Positions 8,551 through 20,534 of a stretch of DNA of 64,000 nucleotides are shown piece after piece. Under the pieces are notes generated by a model, which saw only the letters and a list, made by a program, of their open reading frames with translations, was not told where the DNA came from and did not search any database. Positions within the stretch are counted from its first letter, which is position 1. Every line of letters begins with the position of its first letter. Made by a program: the position numbers and the translations under genes. The DNA comes from Lentilactobacillus parakefiri (GTDB lineage: Bacteria; Bacillota; Bacilli; Lactobacillales; Lactobacillaceae): contig NZ_BDGB01000079.1 in NCBI RefSeq assembly GCF_002157585.1, forward strand, positions 1 through 64,000, written 5' to 3'.

Positions 8551-9345
8551 ATGCGAATTCTTTTTATCGGTGATGTGGTTGGCGACAAGGGTGTTTCAAT
8601 GATCGGCAATTATCTGCCAAGGCTTAAGCAGGATCTTAAACCGCAAGTAACCATTGTGAACGGCGAGAATGCGACTTCGATGGGCCGCGGAATTACACTC
8701 AATATTTATAAGCAATTAATGAGTGACGGTGTGGATGTAGTCACCCTTGGAAATCATGCTTGGAGCAATAATGAAATTTTAGACTTCATCGATGATACCA
8801 AGCGGCTGATTCGACCATACAATTTTCCCAAACGAACCACACCCGGAAAAGGGTACACCATGGTCAACGTTAACGGCAAGCAGCTGGCAGTCCTGAATTT
8901 TCAAGGGCGGGTCTTCATGGATAATCTTGATGATCCATTTGCGCTGGCCGATGAACTTGTTGAAGAGATTCGCCAGACAACCAATTGCATTTTCATGGAT
9001 TTTCATGCCGAAGCGACCAGTGAAAAATTAGCGATTGCCCGGTATTTGGACGGCCGCATTTCGGCGGTTGTCGGGACACATACTCACGTCCAAACGAATG
9101 ATGCTCGAATTCTTCAAGGCAAAACCGCCTTTTTAACCGATGCTGGGATGACCGGACCTTTTGATGGTATGTTGGGCATGCAGCCGGATAGTGTGATTCA
9201 GCGCTTCTTAAATCAGCGGCCGGCCCGGTTTAAAGTCATGGAAACCGGTCGGGGCGTTATTTCCGGCTGTTTCATTGACATTGACGATAAAACCGGTCAC
9301 GCCACCCATATTGAAACGGTGTCGATGACTGACGATCAAATTTAA
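8551..9345 (+). CDS. ymdB: YmdB-type metallophosphoesterase
   Basis: A 264-residue calcineurin-like phosphoesterase (TIGR00282 type). In Bacillus the homologue hydrolyses 2',3'-cyclic nucleotides and affects biofilm and motility switching. The metal-ligand motifs are in order: GDVVG at 7-11, NGENA near 39, GNHAW near 69 and GTHTHVQTND near 178. Length and order after rny are typical. RBS is weak (CGAGGAAAAA) before ATG 8551. Confidence 0.92.
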   Translation: MRILFIGDVVGDKGVSMIGNYLPRLKQDLKPQVTIVNGENATSMGRGITLNIYKQLMSDGVDVVTLGNHAWSNNEILDFIDDTKRLIRPYNFPKRTTPGKGYTMVNVNGKQLAVLNFQGRVFMDNLDDPFALADELVEEIRQTTNCIFMDFHAEATSEKLAIARYLDGRISAVVGTHTHVQTNDARILQGKTAFLTDAGMTGPFDGMLGMQPDSVIQRFLNQRPARFKVMETGRGVISGCFIDIDDKTGHATHIETVSMTDDQI

Positions 9346-9368
9346 GTGTGTTTTGAAATGTAGACGAT

Positions 9369-9386
9369 ACTGAAATCGAATTCAGT
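9369..9386. repeat. short inverted repeat upstream of mutS
   Basis: ACTGAA and TTCAGT flank six bases, about 25 bases before the mutS start and without a T-tract. It could be an operator or a small leader hairpin. No known regulator is recognised. Confidence 0.3.
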
Positions 9387-9408
9387 GAGAATTTAAGGGG
9401 ACTTTCAG

Positions 9409-11997
9409 TTGGCAAAAAAAGAATTAACTCCAATGATGGTGCAGTATCAAAAAATCAAGGATCAGTATCCGGATGCTTTTTTGTTCTACCGTCTTGGTGA
9501 TTTTTACGAGATGTTCAACGAGGACGCCATCAAGGGTTCACAGTTATTGGAATTAACTTTGACGAACCGGAGCCGAAACGCGGCTAATCCGGTTCCAATG
9601 TGTGGTGTGCCCCACAAAGCGGTTCAAAATTATATTGATATTTTAGTTGATCAGGGATACAAAGTAGCCATTTGTGAACAAATGGAGGACCCACGATTGG
9701 CTAAAGGAATGGTCAAACGAGAAGTGATTCAATTGGTGACACCTGGAACCCAGGTGGATGTCGGCAGTGAAAATGCGAAGTCCAATAACTACTTAACGGC
9801 CGTTGTGGACGATCAACAAAACCATGAATTTGCTTTCTCATACGCTGACCTTTCAACTGGTGAGCTTAAGGTTGCCAAATTAACAACTCAGGCTGAATTT
9901 GTCAATGAACTGGTTTCTTTGCAGACTAAGGAAATCGTGGTTGAAGCCGATTTGCCTGAGTCAATTCAGGATACAATTCAGAAATTGGGAATTTTGATTT
10001 CTCATCAATCGGTTCTGCCGGTCAATTCTTCAGTCAGTTACTTAAGCCAAGACGTTGATGACGACTTGATGAAACGCGTTGTTAAACTGTTATTGGACTA
10101 TATTCAGGCTACTCAAAAAAGAAGTCTGCAGCATTTGAAACGGGCTGTGATTTATGAGCCTTCGGACTTTTTAGAACTCGACCACAATTCTCAGTATAAT
10201 TTGGAATTAATCCGCAATATCCGTACCGGTAAAAAAGCCGGTACGCTATTGTGGCTGCTTGACCAAACCAAAACCGCGATGGGCGGCCGGAAACTTAAAC
10301 AATGGATTGAACGGCCGTTGGTAAACCGTAAGTTGATTAACCAGCGTCACGACGCGGTCGCAATTTTGCTAGATCACTACTTTGAGAGAAATCAACTTCA
10401 AGATGAGCTTATCAAGGTTTATGACTTGGAACGATTGGCCGGTCGAATTTCTTTTGGCAGCGTTAATGGCCGCGATTTGATTCAGCTCAAGGCTTCTCTG
10501 ATGCAGGTACCAAAGATTAAATATATTTTGGAACAAATTGCCGATAAAAGCTTTGAGAACATGCTCAAAAGCCTAGTTCCGCTTGATGATGTTGTTAACG
10601 AAATCGATTCGGCGATTATCGAAGAACCACCGATTTCCATCACGGATGGTGGTGTGATCAAAGATGGTTACGATCAGCAGCTTGATACTTATCGGGATGC
10701 AACTAATAATGGGCAAAAATGGTTGGCTGAATTGGAGGCCAAGGAACGCAAAATTACTGGGATTAATAACTTGAAAGTTGGCTTTAACCATGTTTTTGGC
10801 TACTACATTGAAGTCACCAAGGTTAATTTGGACAAGATTCCCGCCAACCGCTATCAAAGAAAGCAAACCCTGGCCAATGCCGAACGGTTCTCGACGCCTG
10901 AGTTGAAAGAAAAGGAAGCTTTGATTTTAGAGGCTCAAGAACAAAGCAAGACCTTGGAATACAAATTATTTGTTAAGATTCGTGACGACATCAAAAAATC
11001 TATCAAGCACATTCAGGATTTAGCCGATGCCGTGGCCTCAATCGATGTTTTACAAAGCTTTGCGGCCGTTAGTGAGGAATACCGATTTGTCCGGCCAACC
11101 CTCACAACTCAACACGTCGTTGAAGTTAAAGACGGCCGCCATCCAGTTGTCGAGAAAGTTTTAGGCCACCAGCAATACGTCCCGAATGACGTTAATTTGG
11201 GCGAAGATACCAGTATTTTACTGATTACAGGTCCCAACATGTCCGGTAAGAGTACCTACATGCGTCAAATGGCATTGTGTGTCATCATGAACCAAATGGG
11301 GTGTTTTGTTCCCGCTAAGCAAGCCAAACTGCCGGTCTTTGATAAAATCTTCACCAGAATCGGTGCGGCTGATGATTTGATTTCCGGCCAAAGTACGTTC
11401 ATGGTCGAAATGAAAGAGGCAAATGATGCCATCGAGAATGCCACGCCTAACAGTCTGATCCTGTTCGATGAAATTGGGCGGGGGACCGCCACCTACGATG
11501 GGATGGCGTTGGCCCAGGCAATTATTGAATATGTTCATAACAATATTGGTGCTAAAACTTTGTTCTCAACTCATTACCATGAACTAACGGTCTTGGACGA
11601 GTCACTCAAACGACTTCAGAATGTTCATGTCGGCGCGACGGAATCCAATGGCGAGCTGGTCTTTTTGCATAAGATCCAGCCCGGACCGGCTGATAAATCG
11701 TACGGCATCCATGTTGCCAAGTTGGCGGGCTTACCAGAAGGCTTATTACACCGCGCTAATGATATTTTAGTCAACCTCGAGCAGCAGGCTGATGAACAGC
11801 ATCAAACGTCCTCAGCGGCAAAGCCAACCCCTCAGACGGCAGCTGAGCAGCAGACCTCCTTATTTCCACTTGAGCAAATTGGTGATAAACAAGCTGAAGT
11901 TGTGTCACAATTAAAGAAATTAGACTTGATGGGGAAAACGCCTATGCAAGTCATGAATCAAGTTTACAAATGGCAGCAGAAGATAAACGGAGATTAA
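9409..11997 (+). CDS. mutS: DNA mismatch repair protein MutS
   Basis: An 862-residue ATPase that recognises base mismatches and recruits MutL. The mismatch-reading Phe-x-Glu is at F32-Y-E34. The core and lever domains follow. Walker [10 protein letters not shown] begins near residue 608, with [14 protein letters not shown] as Walker B/signature. Start is TTG 9409 behind TTAAGGGG; the N-terminal [12 protein letters not shown] matches the family. It is one base from mutL. The C-terminal 60 residues are Gln-rich and variable. Confidence 0.98.
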   Translation: MAKKELTPMMVQYQKIKDQYPDAFLFYRLGDFYEMFNEDAIKGSQLLELTLTNRSRNAANPVPMCGVPHKAVQNYIDILVDQGYKVAICEQMEDPRLAKGMVKREVIQLVTPGTQVDVGSENAKSNNYLTAVVDDQQNHEFAFSYADLSTGELKVAKLTTQAEFVNELVSLQTKEIVVEADLPESIQDTIQKLGILISHQSVLPVNSSVSYLSQDVDDDLMKRVVKLLLDYIQATQKRSLQHLKRAVIYEPSDFLELDHNSQYNLELIRNIRTGKKAGTLLWLLDQTKTAMGGRKLKQWIERPLVNRKLINQRHDAVAILLDHYFERNQLQDELIKVYDLERLAGRISFGSVNGRDLIQLKASLMQVPKIKYILEQIADKSFENMLKSLVPLDDVVNEIDSAIIEEPPISITDGGVIKDGYDQQLDTYRDATNNGQKWLAELEAKERKITGINNLKVGFNHVFGYYIEVTKVNLDKIPANRYQRKQTLANAERFSTPELKEKEALILEAQEQSKTLEYKLFVKIRDDIKKSIKHIQDLADAVASIDVLQSFAAVSEEYRFVRPTLTTQHVVEVKDGRHPVVEKVLGHQQYVPNDVNLGEDTSILLITGPNMSGKSTYMRQMALCVIMNQMGCFVPAKQAKLPVFDKIFTRIGAADDLISGQSTFMVEMKEANDAIENATPNSLILFDEIGRGTATYDGMALAQAIIEYVHNNIGAKTLFSTHYHELTVLDESLKRLQNVHVGATESNGELVFLHKIQPGPADKSYGIHVAKLAGLPEGLLHRANDILVNLEQQADEQHQTSSAAKPTPQTAAEQQTSLFPLEQIGDKQAEVVSQLKKLDLMGKTPMQVMNQVYKWQQKINGD

Positions 11998-11998
11998 G

Positions 11999-13930
11999 GT
12001 GATTGATTTGAACGAAATTCATAAGCTACCAACAATCCTTTCTAACCAGATTGCTGCTGGTGAAGTCGTTGAACGACCGGCATCAGTCGTTAAAGAATTA
12101 GTTGAAAACTCAATAGATGCCCATAGCACGGAAATTGATGTCACCGTTGAAAATTCGGGCTTGAAACTGATTAAAGTTGTTGACGACGGAAATGGCATTG
12201 ACCGTTCCCAGGTACAGACAGCCTTTTTGCGCCATGCAACCAGTAAAATTTCCGAGCAGCGGGATTTGTTCCGGGTTCGGACACTCGGGTTCCGCGGCGA
12301 AGCACTTCCCAGCATTAGCTCAGTTGCCAATGTCCGGATGAAAACGTCAACCGGTTCAACCGGAACCGAAGTGGCATACAAGGGCGGCAAACTCGTGACC
12401 CAAAAAGCCGCCGAATCGCGGAAAGGGACGACTGTTGAAGTAGCATCCCTGTTTTATAACACGCCGGCGCGCTTGAAATACTTGAGTTCACCGAATACGG
12501 AGCTTTCTAAAATTTCTGATATTGTCAACCGATTGGCATTGAGTCACCCAGAGATTGCTTTTTCATTTATCAGTAATGGCCGTGAACTGCTCCGAACTTC
12601 CGGCCGTGGCGATTTACGTCAAGTCCTAGGAGCAATCTATGGTGTTAAGACAGTTTCCAAGATGGTTGCGATCAAAGGAACCGATTTGGACATCAAAGTC
12701 AGCGGGTATGTCAGTCTGCCGGAGTTGACCCGTTCAAGCCGAAACTATATTTCACTGATTTTGAATGGGCGATTTATCCGTAACTTTCCATTAACTAAAG
12801 CGGTCATTGCCGGTTATGGTTCCAAATTGATGATCGGTCGTTTTCCGATTGCGGTGGTCAAAATCGACGCTGATCCGGCATTGATTGATGTGAATGTTCA
12901 CCCAACCAAACAGGAAGTTCGGATTAGTGATGAACCGATGATTGGGAAATTGATTGCCAATGCGATTTACGATATGTTAAGAGACAAGCAGCTAATTCCT
13001 GATGCAACAAGGGATTTCAAACAGCCCGTTGATGCAAACCCCAAACGGTTTAACGTTTCGACTGCTGATCAGGTTCGAACTAACCCGCCATTGTTTGCAG
13101 TTGACACACCAACGGTTCCCTCAGCTTCTCAATCCGAAGTGACCCCGGTGGTGGTTAAAACCAGAGATGACCTTGCCAGCCCACAAGTTGCCCAATTTGA
13201 TGACTTTCTCAAAAGTGAGCCCAGCGGCTTGCCGGCATTTGAGGGGACCCGGCCAGAAACGGCAGATCCTTCACAGCCGAGCGCAAAACCTGAGCAGTCT
13301 GAATTGGTGATTGAAACTGGGTTTCCGCACCTTGATTACATTGGACAAATCCATGGAACCTATCTGATCGCTGAAACTGCGGATAATATGTATCTGGTGG
13401 ATCAGCACGCGGCCCAGGAACGGATTAATTATGAGTTTTATCGTCAACAAATTGGTGAGGTTTCTGATGATCAGCAGAAGTTCTTGGTACCCCTCGTGCT
13501 CGACTATTCGACATCGGATTTTTTGATGATTAGTGATCGTTTGGATTTACTGGACAAACTGGGAATCCATCTAGAGCCATTTGGACAAAATAGTTTCATC
13601 GTTCATGAGCACCCAATGTGGTTCAAAGCCGGGCAGGAAGAAGATACCATTAAAGAAATGATTGATTGGATTTTATCCGATCATAAGATTTCAGTGGCTG
13701 CTTTCCGCGAAAAAACGGCTATTATGATGAGCTGTAAGCGGGCAATTAAGGCCAATCATCATCTCGATGAGCTTCAGGCAAAGGCATTATTAAAGCGCCT
13801 GCCTGAGTGTGAAAATCCGTATAACTGCCCACATGGCCGGCCGGTTCTCGTGAAGTTCAGCAATGCGGACATTGAAAAAATGTTCAAACGAATTCAAGAC
13901 CCTCATCATACGGACGAAGAAATCATTTAG
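11999..13930 (+). CDS. mutL: DNA mismatch repair protein MutL
   Basis: A 643-residue GHKL ATPase and nicking endonuclease that acts after MutS. N-terminal ATP motifs: [22 protein letters not shown] Pro/Ser-rich linker covers about 345-435. The C-terminal nuclease motif [12 protein letters not shown] is near 467, and the metal-site CPHGRP is near 618, so this is the endonuclease-type MutL of bacteria lacking MutH. GTG 11999 directly follows the mutS stop; CGGAGA lies about 8 bases upstream. Confidence 0.97.
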   Translation: MIDLNEIHKLPTILSNQIAAGEVVERPASVVKELVENSIDAHSTEIDVTVENSGLKLIKVVDDGNGIDRSQVQTAFLRHATSKISEQRDLFRVRTLGFRGEALPSISSVANVRMKTSTGSTGTEVAYKGGKLVTQKAAESRKGTTVEVASLFYNTPARLKYLSSPNTELSKISDIVNRLALSHPEIAFSFISNGRELLRTSGRGDLRQVLGAIYGVKTVSKMVAIKGTDLDIKVSGYVSLPELTRSSRNYISLILNGRFIRNFPLTKAVIAGYGSKLMIGRFPIAVVKIDADPALIDVNVHPTKQEVRISDEPMIGKLIANAIYDMLRDKQLIPDATRDFKQPVDANPKRFNVSTADQVRTNPPLFAVDTPTVPSASQSEVTPVVVKTRDDLASPQVAQFDDFLKSEPSGLPAFEGTRPETADPSQPSAKPEQSELVIETGFPHLDYIGQIHGTYLIAETADNMYLVDQHAAQERINYEFYRQQIGEVSDDQQKFLVPLVLDYSTSDFLMISDRLDLLDKLGIHLEPFGQNSFIVHEHPMWFKAGQEEDTIKEMIDWILSDHKISVAAFREKTAIMMSCKRAIKANHHLDELQAKALLKRLPECENPYNCPHGRPVLVKFSNADIEKMFKRIQDPHHTDEEII

Positions 13931-13957
13931 ATTGTTGCCCAGTAACGACCGAGATTA

Positions 13958-13987
13958 TGGTACAATTTACTGGCAAACATACGTTTT
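13958..13987 (+). promoter_or_regulatory. ruvA promoter with LexA-box-like sequence
   Basis: An extended -10 TGGTACAAT (13958-13966) is followed at 13974-13987 by CAAACATACGTTTT. That sequence fits CGAAC-RNRY-GTTYG at 7 of 10 arm positions and has the preferred ATAC centre. Placement over the transcription start suits repression. The core AACATACGTTT also occurs before dinB. Confidence 0.6.
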
Positions 13988-14005
13988 AGTGAAGAGGAGA
14001 AGTTG

Positions 14006-14605
14006 ATGTTTGAATTTTTGGAAGGCACGGTCGTTGATATCGCCCCAACTCACATTGTCTTGTTAGTGGGCGGGGTTGGTTATTTGATCAATACTGCAGA
14101 CCCGTATCGGTTTAACGTTGATGAGAAAAAGGTCATCAGAGTCTATATTTATCAGTCAGTTAGTGAGACGGCAATTGTCCTATTCGGCTTTGCGACCATT
14201 GAGGATAAGCAGATTTTTGAAAAATTGATTTCAGTTTCTGGTATTGGTCCCAAAAGTGCCTTGGCGATCTTGGCTGGCAACGACCGAGATGGGCTGATTG
14301 CTGCCATTAATAACGAAGACGTCAATTTTTTAACGAAGTTTCCTGGCGTTGGCAAGAAAACCGCCCGCCAGATTATTTTGGATATGCAGGGAAAGTTAGA
14401 CGACATTGCAACTGATGGTGGTTTGCCTGCACAAACGCTTGGGGGGGCTAAAAAGTCCTCAGAACTAACCGATGCTTTATCTGCACTGGAGGCACTGGGA
14501 TATGGTACCAAACAAATTGCGGCAATCGAACCGGACTTAACCAAGCAGACAGATTTGTCAACCGACGAATACTTAAGTTTAGGATTAAAATTATTAATGC
14601 ATTAG
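14006..14605 (+). CDS. ruvA: Holliday junction branch migration protein RuvA
   Basis: A 199-residue DNA-binding subunit that tetramerises on Holliday junctions and loads RuvB. It has the N-terminal OB fold, two helix-hairpin-helix motifs (VSGIGPKSALAIL near 78 and FPGVGKKTARQII near 113) and the C-terminal RuvB-binding domain. I prefer ATG 14006 over TTG 14003, because GAGGAG at 13994-13999 is six bases away. It is followed 18 bases later by ruvB. Confidence 0.97.
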   Translation: MFEFLEGTVVDIAPTHIVLLVGGVGYLINTADPYRFNVDEKKVIRVYIYQSVSETAIVLFGFATIEDKQIFEKLISVSGIGPKSALAILAGNDRDGLIAAINNEDVNFLTKFPGVGKKTARQIILDMQGKLDDIATDGGLPAQTLGGAKKSSELTDALSALEALGYGTKQIAAIEPDLTKQTDLSTDEYLSLGLKLLMH

Positions 14606-14623
14606 AAATGAGGAGATGATCCA

Positions 14624-15652
14624 TTGGCCAATGAAAAAGATGATCGACTGGTTTCACCAGAAAGTGTTGATACCGATGAGAACAGCATTGAAAAATCGCT
14701 TCGTCCCCGAGTTTTAAATGAGTATATTGGACAAGATGACGTTAAAAACGAGTTAAGGGTCTATATCAAGGCCGCTAAGCAGCGTGAGGAGTCATTAGAT
14801 CATGTGTTGCTTTATGGGCCTCCTGGACTTGGAAAAACGACTTTAGCGATGGTGATTGCCAACGAGATGGGAGTCAACATTCGGACAACCAGTGGTCCCG
14901 CGATTGATAAGCCAGGGGATCTATTGTCCCTCCTCAACGAACTTCAGCCCGGTGATGTGCTGTTCATCGATGAAATTCACCGACTGCCCAAAGTGGTTGA
15001 AGAAATGCTTTATTCGGCCATGGAAGACTTTTTTGTCGATATTATTGTCGGGCAGGGTTCAGGTGCCCACCCAATTCATTTTCCATTGCCGCCATTCACC
15101 TTGATTGGGGCAACGACCCAAGCAGGGATGCTGTCGGCACCGTTGCGTGATCGGTTTGGGATTGTTGAGCACATGAATTATTACAAGACTTCGGATTTGG
15201 AAGATATTGTCCGCCGAACCGCGGATATCTTTCAAATTGACATTGAAAACGATGGTGCTCATGAGATTGCGTTACGGTCACGTGGAACACCCCGAGTGGC
15301 CAATCGATTATTAAAACGGGTACGGGATTTCGCTCAGGTATCTGATAAAGACCAAGTTGATTTGGCAATTGTCAGGTATGCCCTGGCCAAGTTAAAAGTC
15401 GATGATTTAGGGTTGGATGCCACTGATCTCAAACTCTTGACGACGATGATCAAATACTACGATGGCGGCCCGGTTGGCTTAAATACCCTAGCCGCCAATA
15501 TCGGTGAAGAAACCGATACGATTGCTGAAATGTATGAGCCCTATTTGCTTCAGATCGGCTTAATCAAGCGGACAGCCAGGGGAAGAATCGTAACCCCCAA
15601 AGGATACGCGCATTTGAGTTACCCAATGCCACATCAGGACGAAAGGAATTAA
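14624..15652 (+). CDS. ruvB: Holliday junction helicase RuvB
   Basis: A 342-residue AAA+ motor that drives branch migration with RuvA. Walker [10 protein letters not shown] is near 63, Walker [10 protein letters not shown] near 112, sensor-1 GATT near 163, and a winged-helix C-terminus follows. TTG 14624 is preceded by GAGGAGATGAT. A RuvC gene is absent, as in other Firmicutes; RuvX or RecU homologues serve that step. Confidence 0.98.
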   Translation: MANEKDDRLVSPESVDTDENSIEKSLRPRVLNEYIGQDDVKNELRVYIKAAKQREESLDHVLLYGPPGLGKTTLAMVIANEMGVNIRTTSGPAIDKPGDLLSLLNELQPGDVLFIDEIHRLPKVVEEMLYSAMEDFFVDIIVGQGSGAHPIHFPLPPFTLIGATTQAGMLSAPLRDRFGIVEHMNYYKTSDLEDIVRRTADIFQIDIENDGAHEIALRSRGTPRVANRLLKRVRDFAQVSDKDQVDLAIVRYALAKLKVDDLGLDATDLKLLTTMIKYYDGGPVGLNTLAANIGEETDTIAEMYEPYLLQIGLIKRTARGRIVTPKGYAHLSYPMPHQDERN

Positions 15653-15656
15653 AATC

Positions 15657-16696
15657 TTGAAAACAAATTATACCCTTGAAGATTTTGACTATGATCTGCC
15701 ACATGAACTCATTGCCCAAACACCCATTAAAGATCGTGATGAATCACGATTGTTAGTGCTGGATAAAAAGACAGGTGAAATGCAGGACCGCCACTTTTAC
15801 AACATCATTGATTATCTCAATCCCGGGGATGCTCTGGTGATGAACGATTCAAAGGTCATGCCTGCTCGAATCTACGGTGTCAAAGAAGACACCGGCGGCC
15901 ACATGGAAGTATTGCTGTTGCATAACATTGAGGGCGACCGTTGGGAAACTTTAATGAAGCCCGCTAAGAAAGCCAAGGTTGGAACGGTGATTAATTTTGG
16001 TGACGGCCAGCTCAAAGCGGTCGTGACCAAGGAATTGGATCATGGTGGTCGGGAAATTGAATTTAAATACGACGGGATTTTCATTGAAATCCTGGAACGG
16101 CTTGGTGAAACGCCATTGCCGCCGTATATTAAAGAAAAGTTAGATGATCCCAATCGCTATCAGACCGTCTATGCCAGAGAAATGGGCTCGGCGGCTGCAC
16201 CAACGGCTGGTTTGCACTGGACGAAAGATTTGCTCAAAAAAGTCGAAGATAAGGGCGTTCACTTAGTTTATTTAACGCTACACGTCGGTCTTGGAACCTT
16301 CCGACCGGTTGATGAAGAAAATATTGAAGATCACAAAATGCATAGCGAATTTTACGTTTGTCAGATGAAGCAGCCGACACGCTGAACGCTGTTCGGGATA
16401 ATGGCGGCAAAATTGTAGCCACCGGAACGACTTCAATTCGAACATTGGAAACGGTTGGAACCAAGTTTGGCGGCGATATTCGCCCCGATTCTGGATGGAC
16501 GGATATTTTTATCAAACCGGGTTACCAATGGCAAGTAGTCGATTCGTTTATCACCAATTTCCATTTACCCAAATCTACTTTGGTCATGTTGGTGGCATCA
16601 TTTACCGGACGTGATAATATCTTGAACGCTTACCAGCATGCGATTGAAGAAAAATATCGCTTCTTTAGCTTCGGCGACGCAATGTACATTCACTAG
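15657..16696 (+). pseudogene. queA: queA, tRNA ribosyltransferase-isomerase, with a one-base frameshift
   Basis: QueA transfers the ribosyl part of S-adenosylmethionine to preQ1 in tRNA, the step before queuosine. Starting at TTG 15657 (RBS GAAAGGAAT), the frame reads a good QueA N-terminus to HSEFY at 16355, then runs into a TGA at 16383-16385. The rest ([11 protein letters not shown] to the stop at 16694-16696) continues in another frame. Adding one C after the TAC at 16353-16355 would give HSEFYRLSDEAA and a normal product of about 346 residues. All other sequence is intact, so this is a recent mutation or a sequencing error. It sits in a normal queA-tgt operon. Confidence 0.9.
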
Positions 16697-17851
<1,155 letters not shown>

Positions 17852-17912
17852 GTATAGACTATTAGAGGCTTATTTGGTAAAGTATTACTATGGAAAGTGT
17901 GGGTGAAAAAAT

Positions 17913-18317
17913 TTGAATCAATCTTATTACTCAATTTTAATGATTGTTGTTTTGTTTGCGGTGATGTACTTCTTGATGATCCGTCCCCAAAAAAAGCAAC
18001 AACAAAAGCGTCGGGAACAACTTTCAAAGATCAAGGTTGGCGACCAAGTCATTACAATTGGTCGGCTACATGGTGTCGTTGACGAAATCAACGAAGCTGA
18101 AAAGACCGTGACTTTGGATTGTGACGGCATTTACTTGGTATTTGACTTGAGTGCAATTGCCTCAGTTAAACAGCCTGCTGTTGCTGCACCTGCAGCAAAC
18201 AACGATGCAAATGCAACTGCAAATGATGATCACAAAGATGACGCTGTTTCAAAGAGCGACCAGGATGCCACTGCGGATTCTGATGCGAAAGAGGAAACAA
18301 AGTCAGAAGACAAATAG
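17913..18317 (+). CDS. yajC: preprotein translocase subunit YajC
   Basis: A 134-residue protein with one N-terminal membrane helix (about 6-23), then the conserved MIRPQKKQQQKRREQ and KVGDQVITIGRLHG segments of YajC, an accessory of the SecDF translocase. The last 45 residues are an acidic Ala/Asp/Lys-rich tail beyond the usual domain. Start TTG 17913 follows GTGGGTG. It lies 61 bases after tgt, the usual neighbour, and a terminator follows. Confidence 0.92.
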   Translation: MNQSYYSILMIVVLFAVMYFLMIRPQKKQQQKRREQLSKIKVGDQVITIGRLHGVVDEINEAEKTVTLDCDGIYLVFDLSAIASVKQPAVAAPAANNDANATANDDHKDDAVSKSDQDATADSDAKEETKSEDK

Positions 18318-18329
18318 TTTGATCAAATC

Positions 18330-18370
18330 GGTTGGGAAGTTGACTATCATGAATCCCGACCATTTTTTTA
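18330..18370 (+). terminator. terminator after yajC
   Basis: GGTTGGGA (18330-18337) pairs with TCCCGACC (18354-18361), followed by ATTTTTTTA. Confidence 0.8.
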
Positions 18371-18378
18371 CCTGGTAA

Positions 18379-18392
18379 AGAACATACGTTTG
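18379..18392. promoter_or_regulatory. LexA-box-like sequence before dinB
   Basis: AGAACATACGTTTG matches CGAAC-RNRY-GTTYG at 8 of 10 arm positions, with an ATAC centre. It is 16 bases before the dinB start. Control of a Y-family polymerase by LexA is well established in other bacteria. Confidence 0.6.
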
Positions 18393-18408
18393 ATTAAGGG
18401 CGATCTTG

Positions 18409-19497
18409 ATGAAATCATCAATTAGAAGCATCATTCATGTGGATATGGACGCTTTTTATGCGTCGATTGAAGAACGTAAGGACCCTAGTCTGAAGAAAAA
18501 GCCGTTGATTGTCGCAAGGGATCCACGCCAAACCGGCGGCAGAGGTGTGGTTTCGACGGCCAACTACAAAGCCCGCAAGTTTGGTGTGCATTCGGCAATG
18601 AGTGCTATGAAGGCGTTTGAACTTTGTCCGCAGGCTGTTTTTCGATTTTCTGGCTTTGATCTCTACCGTTCAGTTTCCAATCAAATTCATGATATCTTTC
18701 ATGAGTACACGGAAGTGATTGAATACGTTGCTTTGGATGAAGCATACCTGGATGTTACTCATAACAAAAAGCACTTGTCTGATCCGATTCAAATTGCCCG
18801 GATGATTCAAAATGAAATTTGGGATACCACTCACTTAACCTGTTCAGTGGGGGTGTCGTACAATAAGTTTCTTGCCAAAGAAGCGTCTGATTACGCCAAA
18901 CCAGTTGGGATTACCGTTATTGCGCAGCGGGATGCTCTGGAATTTTTGGGCCGACTACCGATTGAAAAATTTCGCGGTGTCGGTAAAAAGACTGTTCCCA
19001 AGATGCGTGAGTTAGCCATCAATAATGGCCAGGATCTCATTTCGTGGTCACAAATGGATTTGATCAAACACTTTGGTAAATTCGGTTATGTGTTGTACCA
19101 GCGCGCCCGAGCGATTGACGAGCGGCCAGTGGAATATCAACGGGTTCGTAAATCGATTGGCAAGGAGCGGACGTTTGGACCGGCGATTGACACCCAAAGT
19201 GAAGTCGATGATGAACTTCAGCGAATTGCCGGCATGGTGGTTAAGGCAATGGATGACAAAAAGAAGCATGGCAAAACGTTGGTTCTTAAGATTCGTTACG
19301 CTGACTTCTCAACGTTTACCAAGCGAGTGACCATGGATAATTATCTGAAGAACAGTTCTGAAGAATACTTTGCGCTGGCCAACGATTTATTGGTCGATAT
19401 GCCGGACATTGCAAAGGGGGTTCGCCTGTTGGGGATCACCATTACTAACTTGGATGATTTAACCTATGAGAATATTGTTCTTCATTTGTTTGATTGA
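18409..19497 (+). CDS. dinB: DNA polymerase IV
   Basis: A 362-residue Y-family polymerase for translesion synthesis. The catalytic carboxylates are in [11 protein letters not shown] (near 11-17) and ALDEAYLDV (near 107). HhH elements and the little-finger domain follow. I prefer ATG 18409 to TTG 18406, because AAGGG at 18396-18400 is eight bases away. In several lactobacilli other genes stand between yajC and dinB; here they are adjacent. Confidence 0.95.
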   Translation: MKSSIRSIIHVDMDAFYASIEERKDPSLKKKPLIVARDPRQTGGRGVVSTANYKARKFGVHSAMSAMKAFELCPQAVFRFSGFDLYRSVSNQIHDIFHEYTEVIEYVALDEAYLDVTHNKKHLSDPIQIARMIQNEIWDTTHLTCSVGVSYNKFLAKEASDYAKPVGITVIAQRDALEFLGRLPIEKFRGVGKKTVPKMRELAINNGQDLISWSQMDLIKHFGKFGYVLYQRARAIDERPVEYQRVRKSIGKERTFGPAIDTQSEVDDELQRIAGMVVKAMDDKKKHGKTLVLKIRYADFSTFTKRVTMDNYLKNSSEEYFALANDLLVDMPDIAKGVRLLGITITNLDDLTYENIVLHLFD

Positions 19498-19578
19498 TTC
19501 ATTATATCCGGCGGTTTATATTATGCACAAAGTAATGTATACTGAAGTGTTCAACAATAAAGTTATGGAGCAAATAAA

Positions 19579-20526
19579 ATGTCAATACAAGATCAAATAT
19601 TGCGCGAAATTAAAAAATTTAAAACCATTATTATTCATCGTCACAAACGTCCAGACCCTGATGCCATTGGATCACAAATGGGCCTGGCTCAACTCATTAA
19701 AGGATCGTTTCCCGATAAAACAGTTCTGTGTGCCGGTAAGCAATATGATAGTTTTGCCTGGTTAGGAACAGCCGATGAAATTTCCGATGAACAATATAAA
19801 GACGCTTTGGTCATCGTTGTTGATACCGCCAACCAGCCACGGGTCGATGACGAACGTTATACCACAGGTAAAGAACTAATCAAGATCGATCATCACCCAA
19901 ACGACGATCAGTTTGGCGACCTGTTGTGGGTTGAGCCAGAATCTTCAAGCACGTCTGAGCTCATTTATGATTTTTATGATGCCAATCGGGAACAGTTAAC
20001 CCTGCCTGACGAAGGTGCCAGGCTGTTGTACGCTGGAATCGTTGGTGATACCGGAAGATTTATGTATCCATCTACCTCACCACGTACTTTGGCCGTCGCA
20101 TCGAAATTAGCGGAATACGATTTTTCAACTAGTGAAGTCAACAAAATAGAAGACGAGATTGACATCCCACTTGCTCGGCTATCTGCTTATGTCTATGAGA
20201 ATCTGAATATTCTTGATAGCGGAGCTGCCTACTTGGTTTTATCCAACAAAGTGCTAGAACCATTTAAGCTGGGAGATGAAAGCACCTCTGCGGTCGTGCC
20301 GTTACCCGGCAAGATTAAGCAAGTGGTTGCCTGGGCAATTTTTGTCGAACAAAAAGATGGGACGTTCCGAATTCGTCTACGATCCAAGGGGCCGGAAATT
20401 AATGAACTTGCCAAGCAATACGGCGGTGGCGGTCATCCACTTGCTAGCGGGGCCGTTGTCGAAGACGAAGCCCATATCAAAGAATTTGTGAGCGATCTGA
20501 ATCATTGGGTCGCCAAAAACAAGTAG
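19579..20526 (+). CDS. nrnA: DHH-family oligoribonuclease / PAP phosphatase NrnA
   Basis: A 315-residue DHH-DHHA1 phosphoesterase. NrnA degrades short RNA oligomers and converts 3'-phosphoadenosine 5'-phosphate to AMP. Motifs are in order: HKRPDPDAIGS near 22-32, VVDTAN near 80, DHHPND near 104 and the substrate-binding GGGGHPLASGA near 282. GGAGC precedes ATG 19579. A TATACT -10 at 19538 suggests its own promoter. cshB follows 8 bases later, so two RNA-turnover enzymes share a unit. Confidence 0.93.
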   Translation: MSIQDQILREIKKFKTIIIHRHKRPDPDAIGSQMGLAQLIKGSFPDKTVLCAGKQYDSFAWLGTADEISDEQYKDALVIVVDTANQPRVDDERYTTGKELIKIDHHPNDDQFGDLLWVEPESSSTSELIYDFYDANREQLTLPDEGARLLYAGIVGDTGRFMYPSTSPRTLAVASKLAEYDFSTSEVNKIEDEIDIPLARLSAYVYENLNILDSGAAYLVLSNKVLEPFKLGDESTSAVVPLPGKIKQVVAWAIFVEQKDGTFRIRLRSKGPEINELAKQYGGGGHPLASGAVVEDEAHIKEFVSDLNHWVAKNK

Positions 20527-20534
20527 GAGATTAT

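Noticed and set aside
16347-16363. Programmed -1 frameshift in queA
   Set aside because: The sequence GAATTTTACG has no X-XXY-YYZ slippery site in frame and no stimulatory structure is evident.
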